A stretch of DNA of 15,580 nt from the NCBI GenBank assembly GCA_913773825.1, contig CAJYHH010001207.1, positions 1 to 15,580 on the forward strand. Direction: 5' to 3'. The position numbers and the translations under genes were made by a program. The stretch is from Candidatus Sericytochromatia bacterium. Lineage in GTDB: Bacteria > Cyanobacteriota > Sericytochromatia > UBA7694. Below the pieces are notes generated by a model. The model ran no database searches. It was not told the origin of the DNA and saw only the letters and a list, made by a program, of their open reading frames with translations. Numbering within the stretch: the first letter of the stretch is position 1; each line of letters begins with the position of its first letter. Shown here piece after piece: positions 14,106 to 15,580 of the stretch.

Positions 14106-15516
14106 CAACAGCCTGTAGACGCAACTCTAGCAAATCTTTGATTTCCGCAGCGTTGACGCTAAAAGTCTGGCTATTGAGGCCAGTATGTGAGCGAAAGCTC
14201 AGGCTACGTTCAGCCTGACCCTGACGCTGAAACTTGAGATCAAGAGCGCCTGGATGCTGGCTGGCATAAACCAGCTCCAGACGGCGGCTGTCAGGGCTTA
14301 CGGCTGATTGGGTGTCAGCATCGATAATTCGGACTGGTTGATTCAAAGCCAAAACGCCGCTTTTAGCCTGGCCTTGCAGATCAAAAAGGCCCAGATAACG
14401 ATTAACAGGTTGGTTGCGAATGACGGGCACATCGCTGAGTTCAGGATAGTCATGAAGATTCCAGGCAATGGTGCCCTGCAGACCCGCTTTAGCAGCACCG
14501 GCTAAAATGGCGTTGAGATAGTTGTATTGATGAGCCGGGGGATGGCCATCCCCCGGGCGATCAGACCAGGTATGAAAACCAAATTCACCGAGCACAGCGG
14601 GTTTATCGCCAAAGCGTTGTTTAATACTGGCAGCGGTTGAAGCAAAGTTTGCTTCGGGGCCATAGTAGTGAAAAGTCAGATAATCCAGCGATTCTGTTTC
14701 GCTGCCCATTTGAGCTGCGTCTGCATAACTGGCGGTAATGGGATGCTGAGAGTCTAGCTTATGCAGATGACTGGCCATCCGGCTGACCCAGTTTTTGACG
14801 GTCTCCGTGCCATTGGCGGGGTAGTCCAGATCACTTTCGTTTTTGAGGTCCCAGGCCAGCAGAGCTTGATGATTGCCCACTGCTGCATACAGGTGATTGA
14901 GATGGGCTTCTGCAGCACGGTCATGTTCAGGGGCATATTGCTGATACTGATCAAAGAGCGTCACCACAACTTTTAAACCCTGGCTCTGCGCCTGGTTTAG
15001 AAAGTTCTGTAAATAAGCCATTTGTTCAGATTTTAAATCTGGGCCGCCAAAGAGCTCATAAAAGACAAAGATTCTGACGCTGTTAAAGCCCAACTGGCGT
15101 ACCTGGCTGAGGTCGCGGGTGACGGCGGCTGCATCATAATGTGTCCAGAAGCGATTCCAGGGATTTTGCTGAGGATAATAATTGATGCCGTTGAGCTGGG
15201 TGTTCAGGCTGGCGCGCACAGCAGCAGTTGGAGAATGAAGCTGAGGATGAAGCTGGGGGCTGGCTTGAGGAAGCGCTGAGGCCACGGCCATACTCAGTGG
15301 ATTCGACTCTGTCTGAGCTTTAGCTGCTTTTGTTAGCGCCAGGCGTTTAACCGGGCTGGGGAGCTTTTTAGCTGTCAGTTTTAAGTCTTCAGTATGAAAC
15401 ATAACTGAACGGGTCAGGGCGGCTGGCGAGACAAACGTGGTCTGGCCACAGGCGCTTAACAGCATCATGCCGATTAAGCCAGCTAACGGTGTTCTGATCT
15501 TTACGCTTTTCCCCAC
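14053..15516 (-). CDS. GH5-like (clan A) glycoside hydrolase, lipoprotein
   Basis: The product has 487 residues from GTG 15516, with GAGAG 7 nt upstream. A lipoprotein signal ends in L-S-A-C (Cys23), followed by a Ser/Pro/Ala/Leu-rich spacer (about 24-100). The TIM-barrel domain runs about 105-375. It shows Arg148 (N-S-V-R-I-F), the acid/base Glu227 in W-D-L-K-N-E-S, the H-Y-Y near 283-285, and the nucleophile Glu311 in L-G-E-F-G-F. This is the normal clan A arrangement; endo-mannanase or cellulase activity is usual in the family but the substrate cannot be read here. A C-terminal beta-rich domain (about 385-487) may bind carbohydrate. Its start lies 64 nt from the right edge, where no clear promoter is visible. 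It probably works on the cell surface or in the periplasm. Confidence 0.85.
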   Translation of the reverse strand: MGKSVKIRTPLAGLIGMMLLSACGQTTFVSPAALTRSVMFHTEDLKLTAKKLPSPVKRLALTKAAKAQTESNPLSMAVASALPQASPQLHPQLHSPTAAVRASLNTQLNGINYYPQQNPWNRFWTHYDAAAVTRDLSQVRQLGFNSVRIFVFYELFGGPDLKSEQMAYLQNFLNQAQSQGLKVVVTLFDQYQQYAPEHDRAAEAHLNHLYAAVGNHQALLAWDLKNESDLDYPANGTETVKNWVSRMASHLHKLDSQHPITASYADAAQMGSETESLDYLTFHYYGPEANFASTAASIKQRFGDKPAVLGEFGFHTWSDRPGDGHPPAHQYNYLNAILAGAAKAGLQGTIAWNLHDYPELSDVPVIRNQPVNRYLGLFDLQGQAKSGVLALNQPVRIIDADTQSAVSPDSRRLELVYASQHPGALDLKFQRQGQAERSLSFRSHTGLNSQTFSVNAAEIKDLLELRLQAVVSAPELEQAQTLILRRD

Positions 15517-15580
15517 GTTCCCGCTCTCAACCTTAAGTCTTTTTAAGTTTTTGCCCTGTCTTTAGTTTAGACATGTTTTA

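Overview
The window looks like chromosome-type DNA from a Gram-negative-style bacterium of roughly balanced GC. It holds twelve protein-coding genes on both strands, one cut by the left edge. There are no rRNA or tRNA genes, insertion sequences, CRISPR arrays or phage genes that I can see. Six of the twelve genes encode proteins with an N-terminal lipoprotein signal peptide and lipobox cysteine. All six lie on the minus strand, so much of the region serves the cell envelope. I cannot place the organism firmly. Many lipoproteins, a receiver-fused pilus/secretion ATPase, GAF-type sensor kinase and plasmid-type initiator would suit an environmental bacterium of the non-photosynthetic Cyanobacteriota relatives or a Bdellovibrio/Myxococcota-like group, but this is only a guess.

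Left part (1-3735, all minus strand): a lipidated HtrA/DegP-type protease, then a two-gene operon of surface lipoproteins. The first has two bacterial Ig-like (Big_2) domains. The second, partial, has a regulatory-like beta domain and the start of a BNR-like region. Diverging from the protease across a 213-nt promoter region is a plus-strand gene (3949-5340) for a RepA/RPA-like replication initiator protein with an AT-hook-like tail. It ends in a 4-nt tail-to-tail overlap with a minus-strand GAF-domain histidine kinase.

Middle (6552-9610, minus strand): an M14 zinc carboxypeptidase lipoprotein, an unrecognised 208-residue protein behind an operator-like promoter, and a small OB-fold-like lipoprotein. 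The intergenic stretches carry strong hairpins, short direct repeats, and a 16-nt motif shared by two promoters.

Right part (9802-14105, plus strand): a receiver domain fused to a GspE/PilB-type ATPase, a hemerythrin-like di-iron protein, and a YbhN/LPG-synthase-TM-type integral membrane protein. The first two are each followed by an unusually long inverted repeat. The membrane-protein gene overlaps by 53 nt, tail to tail, with a minus-strand GH5-like glycoside hydrolase lipoprotein that fills the right end.

No single pathway ties the genes together. The common themes are surface lipoproteins that cut or bind polymers (protease, carboxypeptidase, glycosidase, Ig-like proteins) and phosphorelay-type signalling (sensor kinase and receiver-ATPase). 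The most unusual items are the receiver-ATPase fusion, the initiator in a chromosome-like setting, the kinase with a shifted phospho-acceptor histidine, and the shared promoter motif.
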